64,000 nt of DNA. It comes from Gordonia shandongensis DSM 45094. Its GTDB lineage: Bacteria > Actinomycetota > Actinomycetes > Mycobacteriales > Mycobacteriaceae. The stretch spans positions 37,856-101,855 of the forward strand of contig NZ_AUHE01000017.1 of the NCBI RefSeq assembly GCF_000423025.1, read 5' to 3'. Below the pieces are notes generated by a model. It saw nothing but the letters and a program-made list of their open reading frames with translations, searched no databases and had not been told where the DNA came from. Positions 17,412 to 28,899 of this stretch are shown here, piece after piece. Both the position numbers and the translations under genes were made by a program. Within the stretch, counting starts at the first letter, position 1. Each line of letters begins with the position of its first letter.

Positions 17412-18569
17412 CTACAGGCCCATGTCCTTGGCGATGATCGACCGCATGACCTCACTGGTTCCGCCGTAGATGCGGCTGACGCGGTTGTCGGCGTACAGCC
17501 GGGCGATCGGGTACTCGTTCATGTACCCGTACCCGCCGTGCAGCTGCAGGCAGCGGTCGATGACATCCGACGCCGTCTCGGTGCAGAACAGTTTCACCGC
17601 GGCGGCGGCGGCGGCCGTCAGCTCTCCCGCATCATGGGCCTCCAGGGCTCGGTCGACCATCGACTCCATCGCGTCGACCAGGGCCTTGCACGCTGCCAGC
17701 TCGAACTTCGTGTTCTGGAACGACGCGACGGGTTTGCCGAACACCGTCCGCTCGCGCGTGTACTCGGTGGCGAACCGCACGGCCGCGGCCGCCTGCGCGT
17801 ACGAGCCGAAGCCGATCGACAGGCGTTCGCGGGGCAGGTTGTTCCCCAGGTACGAGAAGCCCTTGTTCTCCTCGCCCAGCAGGTCGCCGACCGGCACGCG
17901 CACGTCGGTGAACGACAACTCGGCGGTGTCGGACGTCCGGAGGCCGATCTTGTCGAGCTTCCGGCCCACCGCGTAGCCCTCCGACGTGGTGTCGACCACC
18001 AGCAGGCTGATGCCGAACCGGCGGTCGTCGTCCTTCGGGCGCGCGGTCCGGGCGCAGACGATCACGCGGTCGGCGTTGACGCCGCCGGTGATGAAGGTCT
18101 TGGCCCCGTTGAGCAGATAGTGGGTCCCGTCCTCGGAGAGCGTGGCGGTGGTCTTCATGCCGGCCAGGTCGGAGCCGGTGCCGGGTTCGGTCATCGCGAT
18201 CGCGAACATCGTCTCGCCCGAGACCATCCCCGGCAGCCACGCCTGCTTCTGCTCCTCGGTGGCCAACTGCAGCAGGTACGGCAGGCACAGGGCGACGTGG
18301 ACGCTCGATCCGCCGAAGGAGACGCCCGCGCGGGCCATCTCCTCGATCTGGACGGCCTCGTACTTGAACGACTCGATGCCGGCGCCGCCGTACTCCTCGG
18401 GCACCTCGATGCCGAAGATGCCGAGTTCGCCGAGTTGACGATAGAAGTCCTTGGGCACGATGCCGTCGTCGAACCACTGGTCGTAGACGGGGACGACCTC
18501 GGACTCGATGAACGACCGCAGGGTGGAGCGGAAGGCCTCGTGGTCGTCGGTGTACACGGTGCGGCGCAT
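17412..18569 (-). CDS. Acyl-CoA dehydrogenase (short form, FadE type)
   Basis: 385 residues, the common ACAD length. Motifs: AIAMTEPGTGSDLAGMKTTA and YLLNGAKTFITGG (FAD and substrate contacts), LQLHGGYGYMNEYPIARLYAD and IYGGTSEVMR with the catalytic Glu. It catalyses alpha,beta-desaturation of an acyl-CoA with electrons going to ETF. The ATG (MRRTVYTDD) follows a strong GGAGGTGG site; the longer open frame would place the start before it. A TetR gene lies 79 bases upstream on the same strand and probably represses it. Confidence 0.93.
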   Translation of the reverse strand: MRRTVYTDDHEAFRSTLRSFIESEVVPVYDQWFDDGIVPKDFYRQLGELGIFGIEVPEEYGGAGIESFKYEAVQIEEMARAGVSFGGSSVHVALCLPYLLQLATEEQKQAWLPGMVSGETMFAIAMTEPGTGSDLAGMKTTATLSEDGTHYLLNGAKTFITGGVNADRVIVCARTARPKDDDRRFGISLLVVDTTSEGYAVGRKLDKIGLRTSDTAELSFTDVRVPVGDLLGEENKGFSYLGNNLPRERLSIGFGSYAQAAAAVRFATEYTRERTVFGKPVASFQNTKFELAACKALVDAMESMVDRALEAHDAGELTAAAAAAVKLFCTETASDVIDRCLQLHGGYGYMNEYPIARLYADNRVSRIYGGTSEVMRSIIAKDMGL

Positions 18570-18620
18570 GACGCCACCTCCTCGATGGGTTGGGGGTTGG
18601 GTTTTCAAGGGGGTTGATTT

Positions 18621-18662
18621 TCAGGGGTCGGATGTCAGGGTTCGGATGTCAGGGTTCGGGGG
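18621..18662. repeat. 14-bp tandem repeat carrying the tetR stop
   Basis: Three adjacent 14-base units: TCAGGGGTCGGATG, TCAGGGTTCGGATG, TCAGGGTTCGGGGG. The TCA that begins each unit is a TGA stop on the minus strand; the TetR gene uses the one at 18649-18651 and the other two fall in the other two frames. Confidence 0.85.
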
Positions 18663-19293
18663 ACGGGGTTGCGGGTGTCTCGGGGGAGTCCGCGGTGGCG
18701 CCGACGAGACGGAGGGCCGCGTCGCCGTAGAAGGCGCCGACATCGTGCGGCGACCACGATCGACCGTCGCGGAACCAGCGGGCGACGTCGATGCCGCTGC
18801 CGATCATGGCGACGGCGGCCATCCGCGGGTCCGGGGTCGAGAAGACGCCGGCCGCCATGCCGTCGGCGAGCACGCGGGTGACGACGTCGTCGATCTGAGC
18901 GCGCAGTGCGACGATCTCGGCGAGGTGGTCGGCGTTCAGCGAGGCGAGTTCGTAGTTCACCACGCGAGCGCTCACATGATGGCGGGCGTGGTAGATCGCG
19001 AAGTCGCGGGCGACCGTGTGCAACTGCGTCACCGGGTCGTCCGACGATGCCGCGGCGACACGGACGATCTCCAGGATCTCCCGGTGGCCCTGCAGTGAGA
19101 TCCGGAACAGCAACTCCTCTTTGGAGTCGTAGTGGACGTAGACCGCTGCCGGGCTCATCCCGGCGGCGGTCGCGATGTGACGGGTGCTGGTGCCATGGAA
19201 CCCGAGCTCGGAGAACGCCGTCATCGCGCCCTCGAGCAGCCGTGCGCGCGTCTGCTCGGACTTGGCTGCTCGTGCGTCCGGGTCGCTGGGCAC
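18649..19293 (-). CDS. TetR-family regulator upstream of an acyl-CoA dehydrogenase
   Basis: 214 residues from GTG (VPSDPDARAAK), chosen because GGAGG lies five bases ahead; a GTG two codons earlier is too close to that site. Helix-turn-helix: ARLLEGAMTAFSELGFHGTSTRHIATAAGMSPAAVYVHYDSKEELL. The C-terminal domain resembles TetR_C of lipid-metabolism regulators (KstR2/FadR-like). A 20-base perfect palindrome lies 31 bases upstream, so autoregulation and repression of the downstream acyl-CoA dehydrogenase are likely; the effector is probably an acyl-CoA, by analogy only. Confidence 0.9.
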   Translation of the reverse strand: MPSDPDARAAKSEQTRARLLEGAMTAFSELGFHGTSTRHIATAAGMSPAAVYVHYDSKEELLFRISLQGHREILEIVRVAAASSDDPVTQLHTVARDFAIYHARHHVSARVVNYELASLNADHLAEIVALRAQIDDVVTRVLADGMAAGVFSTPDPRMAAVAMIGSGIDVARWFRDGRSWSPHDVGAFYGDAALRLVGATADSPETPATPSPEP

Positions 19294-19323
19294 GCTCACC
19301 TCCGTATCCGCCGACCCCACCTG

Positions 19324-19343
19324 AATTAAGCGATCGCTTAATT
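19324..19343. promoter_or_regulatory. Perfect 20-bp palindrome, TetR operator candidate
   Basis: AATTAAGCGATCGCTTAATT is fully symmetric and strikingly AT-rich at its ends for this genome. It lies between the divergent tetR (start 19293) and trpF (start 19406), in the tetR promoter region. A TetR dimer site is the best reading. Confidence 0.7.
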
Positions 19344-19405
19344 TCCTCGGAACGGTAACACACATCTGCATCGCCGCGGAGTCCGATGCCGGCCGACGCT
19401 GTGCC

Positions 19406-20041
19406 ATGATGGGCGCCGTGTACGTCAAGGTGTGCGGACTGACGTCGGTGGACGCCGTCGAGGCCGCGGTGCGATCCGGCGCCGACGCGATCGGCGTCGT
19501 GATGAACCGGAGCAGTCCGCGTGCGCTCTCGGCCGACGCGGCTCGCGGCATCGTTGCGGCCGCCCGCGACCTCGCCGCGGACGGCCCGCTCGACATCGTC
19601 CTGGTGGTCAACGACATGGACGCCGAACAGGCCGCGCGGACGGCGCACCGCCTCGGCTTCACCGTGCTGCAACTGCACGGCGGCCGTTACGGCGCCGACG
19701 ACTTCGCGCGTGCCGGACGCATCGTCCCGCGACTCTGGCGCGCCACGTCGCTGGCCGACGATCCGCCCCTGGACGTCGGCGCATACGGCGAGGAGCGGCT
19801 CCTGCTCGACGCGCCGCGGCCCGGGTCGGGCCGTCGCTGGGACCTCGCCGACCTCACCGATCGCGAGGTGGGTGGACAGTGGTTGCTCGCCGGCGGGCTC
19901 GACCCCGACAATGTCGCCGAGGCGATCGCGTTGGCGCAGCCCTGGGGCGTCGACGTCTCCAGCGGCGTGGAGTCGGCGCCGGGCGTCAAGGACCTCGAGG
20001 CCGTCGCGCGTTTCGTTCGCGCGGCGAGATCCGCCGGCTGA
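19406..20041 (+). CDS. trpF: Phosphoribosylanthranilate isomerase
   Basis: 211 residues, TIM barrel. Converts N-(5-phosphoribosyl)anthranilate to CdRP, third step of tryptophan synthesis. Key motifs: KVCGLTS at strand 1 (catalytic Cys), VVNDMD / LQLHGG, LLDAPRPGSGRRWDL (catalytic Asp region) and the phosphate-binding DVSSGVESAPGVKD near the C-terminus. It stands alone without other trp genes. Many Actinobacteria lack trpF and use the dual-function PriA, so a separate TrpF here is worth noting. Start could instead be the GTG four codons in. Confidence 0.92.
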   Translation: MMGAVYVKVCGLTSVDAVEAAVRSGADAIGVVMNRSSPRALSADAARGIVAAARDLAADGPLDIVLVVNDMDAEQAARTAHRLGFTVLQLHGGRYGADDFARAGRIVPRLWRATSLADDPPLDVGAYGEERLLLDAPRPGSGRRWDLADLTDREVGGQWLLAGGLDPDNVAEAIALAQPWGVDVSSGVESAPGVKDLEAVARFVRAARSAG

Positions 20042-20063
20042 GGGCGGCGCGACCAGGCACTTT

Positions 20064-20097
20064 TTAGGAGAGCCTCACTAAGGGTAGGGTGCCCTAA
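20064..20097. promoter_or_regulatory. Tandem IdeR/DtxR-type iron boxes
   Basis: Two 19-base sites close together: 20064-20082 (TTAGGAGAGCCTCACTAAG) matches the consensus TTAGGTTAGGCTAACCTAA at 12 positions, and 20079-20097 (TAAGGGTAGGGTGCCCTAA) at 14. They overlap by four bases and lie 42-75 bases before the siderophore-binding-protein gene. Iron-loaded IdeR would block transcription of the whole uptake operon. Confidence 0.75.
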
Positions 20098-20124
20098 AGT
20101 TCCCTGCCTGAAGTTCCCCGCTGG
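20097..20124. repeat. 14-bp direct repeat after the iron box
   Basis: AAGTTCCCTGCCTG followed directly by AAGTTCCCCGCTGG, two 14-base units in the 5' leader of the iron operon. Confidence 0.6.
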
Positions 20125-20138
20125 AAAGTGACCCTCCC

Positions 20139-21155
20139 ATGATCTCGCGCCGCCTCGTCGGTCCCCTCGCCTCCGCTCTCGCCGCCCTCACCGCCGTCGC
20201 CGTCACCGCCTGCGCGGCCGACGCCGACGTCCGGAACAACGCCGCCGACGGTTTCCCCGTCACCGTCGAGCACGCCTTCGGATCCACCACCGTCCACTCC
20301 GCCGACCGCATCGCGACCGTCGGCTGGAGCAATCAGGAAGTGCCCCTCGCGCTCGGCGTGGTCCCCGTCGGCATGGCCTCGGTCACCTGGGGTGACGATG
20401 ACGACGACGGCATCCTGCCGTGGGTGCGGGCACGACTCGACGACCTCGGCGCCGACACCCCGGCCCGCTACGACGAGACCGACGGCCCCGATTACGAAGC
20501 CGTCTCCGACGCCGACCCCGACCTCATCCTCGCCGCCTACTCCGGCCTCACCGAGGAGCAGTACACCAAGCTCACGAAGATCGCGCCGGTCATCGCCTAC
20601 CCGAAGATCCCGTGGGGCACCCCGTGGGACGAGACCATCGAGCTGAACGCCACCGCGATGGGACGCAAAGCCGAAGGCGCCGCACTGATCGCCGACCTGC
20701 GGGCCCGGATCGACGCCGCCGTCGGGGCACACCCCGAGCTCGCCGCAGCCTCCACGATGTTCGCGTACCTCGATCCCACCGACATGAGCAAGATCGGCTT
20801 CTACACGCTCAACGACCCGCGTGCCGAGTTCCTCCGGGACGCCGGACTCCCGGTGCCGGCCGCCGTCACCGCGGCCGGCCGCGGCTCCGACGAGTTCTAC
20901 CGCGAGGTCAGCGCCGAACAGGCCGATCGCTTCGACGACGTCGACCTGATCGTCACCTACGGCGACGAGAAGACGCTCGCCCGGCTGCAGGCCGATCCGC
21001 TGCTCGGCAAGATCCCGGCCGTCAAGGCCGGTCACGTCGCGGTCCTGCCCGACTCGACTCCGCTCGCATCGGCGTCCAACCCCACCGCACTCTCGATCCC
21101 CGCCCACGTCGACGAATACTTCGGTCGGCTGGCCGCGGCGCTCACGACGTCGTGA
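20139..21155 (+). CDS. Iron-siderophore ABC transporter, substrate-binding lipoprotein
   Basis: 338 residues. Signal peptide with lipobox VTAC (Cys about residue 25) anchors it outside the membrane. Class III periplasmic-binding fold (FecB/FhuD type): IATVGWSNQEVPLALGVVPVGM, DLILAAYSGLTEEQYTKL, and a long linking helix. It captures a ferric siderophore and hands it to the two permeases that follow. First gene of a five-gene operon under IdeR boxes; its stop overlaps the next start (GTGA). The siderophore (desferrioxamine or another) is not determinable. Confidence 0.92.
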   Translation: MISRRLVGPLASALAALTAVAVTACAADADVRNNAADGFPVTVEHAFGSTTVHSADRIATVGWSNQEVPLALGVVPVGMASVTWGDDDDDGILPWVRARLDDLGADTPARYDETDGPDYEAVSDADPDLILAAYSGLTEEQYTKLTKIAPVIAYPKIPWGTPWDETIELNATAMGRKAEGAALIADLRARIDAAVGAHPELAAASTMFAYLDPTDMSKIGFYTLNDPRAEFLRDAGLPVPAAVTAAGRGSDEFYREVSAEQADRFDDVDLIVTYGDEKTLARLQADPLLGKIPAVKAGHVAVLPDSTPLASASNPTALSIPAHVDEYFGRLAAALTTS

Positions 21156-22156
21156 CCCGCGCGCAGACGGCGAGGGCGGTGATCTGCCTGACCGTGGGCA
21201 CGGTGCTGCTGGCGGTCCTGTTCGGCGTCTCCATCGCCTTCGGCAGCCGCGGAGTCGCGCTCGACGAGATCACCGGCGCGCTCCTGGGGCACGCCGACAC
21301 CTTCGGTGAGGCCGCGATCGCCAAACGCATCCCGCGGACCGTGCTGGCGATCCTCGTCGGTGCGGCCCTGGCCCTCTCCGGCGCGGGGATGCAGGCGGTG
21401 ACCCGGAATCCGGTGGCCGACCCGGCGATCCTCGGCATCTCCGGGGGCGCATCGCTCGCCGTCGTCATCGGGCTGGTCTTCGGCGGTCTGACCGACCCGT
21501 CCTCGTTCATCGCGGTCGCGATCACCGGCGCCGGTGTGACCGCGGTGGCCGTCTACGCCGTCGGTTCGCTGGGCCGAGGCGGTGCCACCCCGCTGAAACT
21601 GGCCCTGTCGGGCGCGGCGACGGCCGCCGCCCTCACCTGTCTGACCAGTGCGGTGCTCCTGCCCCGGGTGGACGTGATGTCGCGGTTCCAGCACTGGCAG
21701 GTCGGCGGCGTCGGCGGCGCCGACTGGGACCGGATCGTCGTCCTGGCGCCGGTCCTGGGTGCCGGAGCGATCCTCACCGTCGCCTGCGCACGCGGCATGA
21801 ACTCGTTGGCGCTGGGGGACGACGTCGCCGCCGGGCTCGGTGAGAACGTCCGACGCACTCGGCTGTTGACCGGTCTCGCCGCCGTCGCGCTCGCCGGAGC
21901 CGCCACCGCGATCGCCGGTCCGATCGGTTTCGTCGGACTGCTCGTCCCGCACGCCTGCCGCGCCCTCATCGGGGTCGACCACCGCTGGCTGCTGCCGTTC
22001 GTCGCCCTCGCCGGTGCCGGACTGCTGGTGCTGAGCGATGTGCTCGGCCGCGTGATCGCCCGCCCCGAGGAGGTCGACGTCGGCGTCATCACCGCCGTCC
22101 TCGGCGCGCCGTTCTTCATCTGGATCGTGCGCCGGCAGAAGGTCCGCGAACTATGA
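21152..22156 (+). CDS. Iron-siderophore ABC transporter permease (FecCD type), first
   Basis: 334 residues from the GTG that overlaps the preceding stop. FecCD fold with about ten membrane helices; signature stretches RIPRTVLAILVGAALALSGAGMQAVTRNPVADPAILGISGGAS near the N-terminus and GPIGFVGLLVPHACRALIGVDHRWLLP toward the C-terminus, where the EAA-like loop docks the ATPase. Forms a heterodimer with the next gene product. Confidence 0.93.
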   Translation: MTRAQTARAVICLTVGTVLLAVLFGVSIAFGSRGVALDEITGALLGHADTFGEAAIAKRIPRTVLAILVGAALALSGAGMQAVTRNPVADPAILGISGGASLAVVIGLVFGGLTDPSSFIAVAITGAGVTAVAVYAVGSLGRGGATPLKLALSGAATAAALTCLTSAVLLPRVDVMSRFQHWQVGGVGGADWDRIVVLAPVLGAGAILTVACARGMNSLALGDDVAAGLGENVRRTRLLTGLAAVALAGAATAIAGPIGFVGLLVPHACRALIGVDHRWLLPFVALAGAGLLVLSDVLGRVIARPEEVDVGVITAVLGAPFFIWIVRRQKVREL

Positions 22157-23205
22157 CGACGGGTCCGCGAACCATGACGACCATCGACGCGGTGCGCGCG
22201 AGCCGCACCGCCCGCACCCGGCGACGGGTACTCGTCCTCGCCGCACTGGCCACCGTCCTGCTGGGTCTGTTCGCCACCGCGCTGATGGTCGGCCAGACCT
22301 TCTACCCGCTCGGCGCCGTGTGGGATGTGGTCGTCGGCCGCCGCGTCCCGGGGGCGTCGTTCACCGTGGGGGAACTGCGGCTGCCGCGCGCCTGCCTGGC
22401 GGTGCTGTCCGGCTTCGCCTTCGGCGTCGCCGGCGTCACCTTCCAGTCGCTGCTGCGCAATCCGCTCGCCTCACCCGACATCATCGGGGTGTCCAGCGGC
22501 GCGTCCGCGGCCGCCGTCGTGGGGATCGTCGTCCTGGGGCTGTCCGGCTCGCAGGTGGCACTGGCCGCGGTCGTCGGCGCGCTCCTGGCGGCCGCCGCGG
22601 TCTACGCGCTGTCCACCTCCGAGGGCTTCTCCGCGACCCGACTCATCCTCGTCGGCATCGGCGTGGCCGCCATGCTGACCAGCGTCATCTCGTACACCCT
22701 GGCACGCGCCTCCGAGTGGGACATCGCCGCCGCACTCCGCTGGATCACCGGCAGCCTCGGCGAACCCTCCTGGGATCCCGTGGGGCCGTTGGCGATCGTC
22801 ACCGCCGTCGTCGTCCCGGTGATGCTGTGGTCGGCGCGCGAGGTGGCCGCGCTCGGCCTGGGCGACGACACCGCCGCCGGGCTGGGCGTCCGCGTCGAGA
22901 GCGTTCGCGTCCTCGCGATCCTCGGCGCCGTCTTGCTGCTGGCCTTCGCGATCGCAGGCACCGGCCCGATCGCCTTCGTGGCCTTCATGTCCGGTCCGAT
23001 CGCCGCACGGCTGCTCACCCGGGCCGGTGGTTCCCTCGTGGTCCCCGCCGGCCTCGTCGGCGCCGTCCTCGTCCTGGCCGCCGATCTCGTCGGACAGTTC
23101 GCCCTGCCGCACCGCTACCCGGTCGGTGTGGTGACCGGCGTCCTCGGCGCCCCGTTCCTGCTCTATCTGCTCATCCGCGTCAACCGCTCGGGAGGAACAC
23201 TGTGA
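22153..23205 (+). CDS. Iron-siderophore ABC transporter permease (FecCD type), second
   Basis: 350 residues, start ATG overlapping the previous stop by four bases. Same FecCD fold: LRLPRACLAVLSGFAFGVAGVTFQSLLRNPLASPDIIGVSSGAS and the C-terminal GTGPIAFVAFMSGPIAARLL. Probably partners the first permease. The N-terminus has two possible ATGs (MTTGPRTMTT); both are before the first helix. Confidence 0.93.
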   Translation: MTTGPRTMTTIDAVRASRTARTRRRVLVLAALATVLLGLFATALMVGQTFYPLGAVWDVVVGRRVPGASFTVGELRLPRACLAVLSGFAFGVAGVTFQSLLRNPLASPDIIGVSSGASAAAVVGIVVLGLSGSQVALAAVVGALLAAAAVYALSTSEGFSATRLILVGIGVAAMLTSVISYTLARASEWDIAAALRWITGSLGEPSWDPVGPLAIVTAVVVPVMLWSAREVAALGLGDDTAAGLGVRVESVRVLAILGAVLLLAFAIAGTGPIAFVAFMSGPIAARLLTRAGGSLVVPAGLVGAVLVLAADLVGQFALPHRYPVGVVTGVLGAPFLLYLLIRVNRSGGTL

Positions 23206-24026
23206 CCGCTCATGATTCCGCGACCGCGCCGCCGGTCCACACACTCGCGGCCCGATCCCTCCGACTGTCGTACGGCGACCGCGTGGTCGTCGACGACCTC
23301 GACGTCGCGGTGCATCCGGGCCTCATCACGTCCGTCGTGGGCGCCAACGGCTGCGGGAAGTCGACCCTGCTGCGGGCGCTGTCGCGGCTGCTCGCACCGG
23401 ATTCCGGCATCGTCCTGCTCGACGGCGCGGACATCGCCGCGCGGCGTTCGCGCGACGTCGCCCGCGTCCTCGGGCTGCTCCCGCAGAGTCCGATCGCGCC
23501 CGAAGGGATCACGGTCGGCGATCTCGTCGGCCGCGGCAGGCACCCGCACCAGCGGGCCTTCGCCCGCTGGACCGCCGACGATTACGCGGCCGTCGCCCAC
23601 GCCCTCGACGCGACGGGCACGGCCGATCTCATCGACCGGCCGGTCGACGAACTCTCCGGCGGTCAGCGGCAACGCGTGTGGATCGCGATGGCCCTCGCGC
23701 AGGAGACCGACATCCTCCTGCTCGACGAGCCGACCACCTTCCTCGACGTCGCCCACCAGGTGGAGGTGCTCGATCTGCTGACCGACCTGCGCGACGAGCA
23801 CGGAACCACGATCGTGCTGGTCCTGCACGATCTCAACCTGGCGGCCCGCTACTCGGACCGGCTGATCGCGATGCGGGGCGGGCGGGTGCACGCGCAGGGC
23901 GCTCCGGACGACGTCGTCACCGAAGGCCTCGTCGCCGACGTCTTCGGCCTCGACAGCGTGGTCATGAGCGATCCGGTCTCCGGCAAGCCCGCCGTCATGC
24001 CGCGAGGGAGGCACCATGTCCGCTGA
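23202..24026 (+). CDS. Iron-siderophore ABC transporter ATP-binding protein
   Basis: 274 residues from GTG overlapping the permease stop. Complete ABC ATPase: Walker A GANGCGKST, Q-loop LLPQSPIAPEG, signature LSGGQRQR, Walker B DILLLDEPTTFLD, switch His in VLVLHDLN. FhuC/FepC group. Powers the two permeases. It overlaps the siderophore-interacting-protein gene by 11 bases. Confidence 0.95.
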   Translation: MTAHDSATAPPVHTLAARSLRLSYGDRVVVDDLDVAVHPGLITSVVGANGCGKSTLLRALSRLLAPDSGIVLLDGADIAARRSRDVARVLGLLPQSPIAPEGITVGDLVGRGRHPHQRAFARWTADDYAAVAHALDATGTADLIDRPVDELSGGQRQRVWIAMALAQETDILLLDEPTTFLDVAHQVEVLDLLTDLRDEHGTTIVLVLHDLNLAARYSDRLIAMRGGRVHAQGAPDDVVTEGLVADVFGLDSVVMSDPVSGKPAVMPRGRHHVR

Positions 24027-25050
24027 CTCCACGCCCGCCGCCGAATCCGACCCGCAGGACGGCGCCGGTGCCTACGGGCTGGTCCGCGCCCGTGTCGGCG
24101 ACGTCCACCGCCTGTCGCCGAGCTTCGTGCGCGTCACCCTCGTCGGAGCGGAACTGACCGACGTCGGCAATCCCGGCGCAACGTTCGATCAGCGGATCAA
24201 ACTCATCTTCCCGACCGCCGCGGGCGTCCTGCCCGAACCGGCGGCGGGCGACGACTGGTACGCCGCGTGGCGGGCACTGCCCGCCGACGAACGCGGTTCG
24301 ATGCGCACCTACTCCATCCGCGACCTGCGCGTCGCCGACGACGGCGCCACCGAGATCGACGTCGACTTCGTCCTGCACCTCGTGCCCGGGAACACCGGCC
24401 CGGCGTCGTCGTGGGCGGCGTCGGCGACCGTCGGCGACGAACTGCTCGTCGTCGGGCCGCGGCGCGGACGGTTCGACGGCGGCGGCATCGAGTATCTGCC
24501 GGAACCGTCGGCGGCCGTGCTTCTCGCGGGCGATGAGACGGCCGCCCCGGCGATCTCCCGAATCCTGGAGGACGCGCCGGCGCACCTGCGTGGTGTCGCG
24601 TTCATCGAGGTGCCCTCGGCGCGGGACCCGCAGCCGATCGCCGCGCCCGACGGGGTCGCCGTGCACTGGCTCCCGCGCGACGGTTCGCCGCACGGTGTGC
24701 GCCTGCGTGCGGCGGTTCGCGAGCATCTCGACGCAGCCCCCGACTTCGACGCAGCCCCCGACCTCGACGCAGCCCCCGACCTCGACACCGCACCCGACGC
24801 GGAGGCCGACGCCGCACCCGACGCGGACGAGACAGCCGATCTGGTGTGGGAGACGCCGACCTACTCGCAGACCGGGGAGCGGATCGAACCGGCGACCGCG
24901 GCGTCGGCGGACCATCGCTACTACTGGATCGCGGGGGAGAGCACCGTGGTCACCGGCCTGCGCCGCCATCTGGTCAAGGAACTGGGCGTCCCGCGCGAAC
25001 AGGTCGCATTCATGGGGTACTGGCGCGAGGGCGTCGCGATGAAGGGCTGA
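24016..25050 (+). CDS. Siderophore-interacting protein (ferric-siderophore reductase), with Asp/Ala/Pro insert
   Basis: 344 residues. NAD(P)H:flavin-type reductase that releases iron from the imported siderophore by reduction in the cytoplasm. Motifs: MRTYSIRDL (FAD binding), LLAGDETAAPAISRIL (nucleotide domain start) and the C-terminal YYWIAGESTVVTGLRRHL...GYWREG signature. Unusual: residues about 239-275 are a low-complexity insert built from DAAPDL/F units, coded by an 18-base tandem repeat at 24730-24801, within the NAD(P) domain. Last gene of the IdeR-linked operon; ATG has GGGAGG ahead. Confidence 0.92.
   Translation: MSADSTPAAESDPQDGAGAYGLVRARVGDVHRLSPSFVRVTLVGAELTDVGNPGATFDQRIKLIFPTAAGVLPEPAAGDDWYAAWRALPADERGSMRTYSIRDLRVADDGATEIDVDFVLHLVPGNTGPASSWAASATVGDELLVVGPRRGRFDGGGIEYLPEPSAAVLLAGDETAAPAISRILEDAPAHLRGVAFIEVPSARDPQPIAAPDGVAVHWLPRDGSPHGVRLRAAVREHLDAAPDFDAAPDLDAAPDLDTAPDAEADAAPDADETADLVWETPTYSQTGERIEPATAASADHRYYWIAGESTVVTGLRRHLVKELGVPREQVAFMGYWREGVAMKG
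24730..24801 (+). repeat. 18-bp coding tandem repeat in the siderophore reductase
   Basis: Three near-identical 18-base units (GACGCAGCCCCCGACCTC, first ending TTC) and a fourth degenerate one encode the acidic DAAPDL repeats. In-frame, no stop effect. Confidence 0.88.
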
Positions 25051-25098
25051 CCGGACCGGATGCGGAACAGAACGACCTCGGAAACGGTTGAATCGGGT

Positions 25099-26505
<1,407 letters not shown>

Positions 26506-26558
26506 CGAACCTCGACCGCGAGCGCTGCCCCCCGGAGCGTCCCGACGTTCAGGGGGAG

Positions 26559-28259
<1,701 letters not shown>

Positions 28260-28328
28260 CCGTCGATCGTATCCCGCGGGTATGCGAGGCCGATGACGGC
28301 GGGGTCCCGGGAGCACTACCGTTGGGTC

Positions 28329-28859
28329 ATGACGATCGAACCGGAGAGCAAGGACTGGACCTGGGTGATCGACACCCCCTGCGTCGACTGCGGATTCGAT
28401 CCGGGGACGCTCACGCGCGCCGGAGTCGCGGACCGGATCGCGGCGTCGGCGGCGGGCTGGGAGACGGTCCTGTCCCGCCCCGGAGTCGCCGAGCGTCCCG
28501 ATCCACAGACGTGGTCGCCGCTGGAGTACGCCTGTCACGTCCGCGATCTGTACACCGTCATGCGGCAGCGACTCGAGCTGATGCGCGAGCGGCAGCCCGC
28601 ACGGTTCGCCGACTGGGACCAGGACGCGGTGGCCGTCGCGGGCGACTATCGCGGTCAGGACCCGGTGGCGGTCGGAGCGGCGTTGGCCGCCAATGCCCGA
28701 GAGTTCGCCGACGCCTACCGCGCGGTGCCGGAGCGGGACTGGACACGGCGCGGCGAGCGCGGCGACGGGCGACCGTTCACCGTCGAGACCCTCGCCCGCT
28801 ATGCGATCCACGACGTCGAGCACCACCGCGTCGACGTCGGGCTGCCGGCACGGAGGTGA
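28329..28859 (+). CDS. DinB-family protein
   Basis: 176 residues. Four-helix DinB/YfiT-like fold with metal His triad candidates in [14 protein letters not shown] (His) and [16 protein letters not shown] (two His). Resembles mycothiol-dependent maleylpyruvate-isomerase/DinB proteins of actinobacteria, where it may be a thiol transferase; activity not assignable. Start MTIEPESK, seven bases after GGGTC; upstream ATG at 28293 is less likely. Confidence 0.8.
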   Translation: MTIEPESKDWTWVIDTPCVDCGFDPGTLTRAGVADRIAASAAGWETVLSRPGVAERPDPQTWSPLEYACHVRDLYTVMRQRLELMRERQPARFADWDQDAVAVAGDYRGQDPVAVGAALAANAREFADAYRAVPERDWTRRGERGDGRPFTVETLARYAIHDVEHHRVDVGLPARR

Positions 28860-28899
28860 GGGACATGCGTTTCGATTCCCGGTGTTTCGGGGTCCTGCG

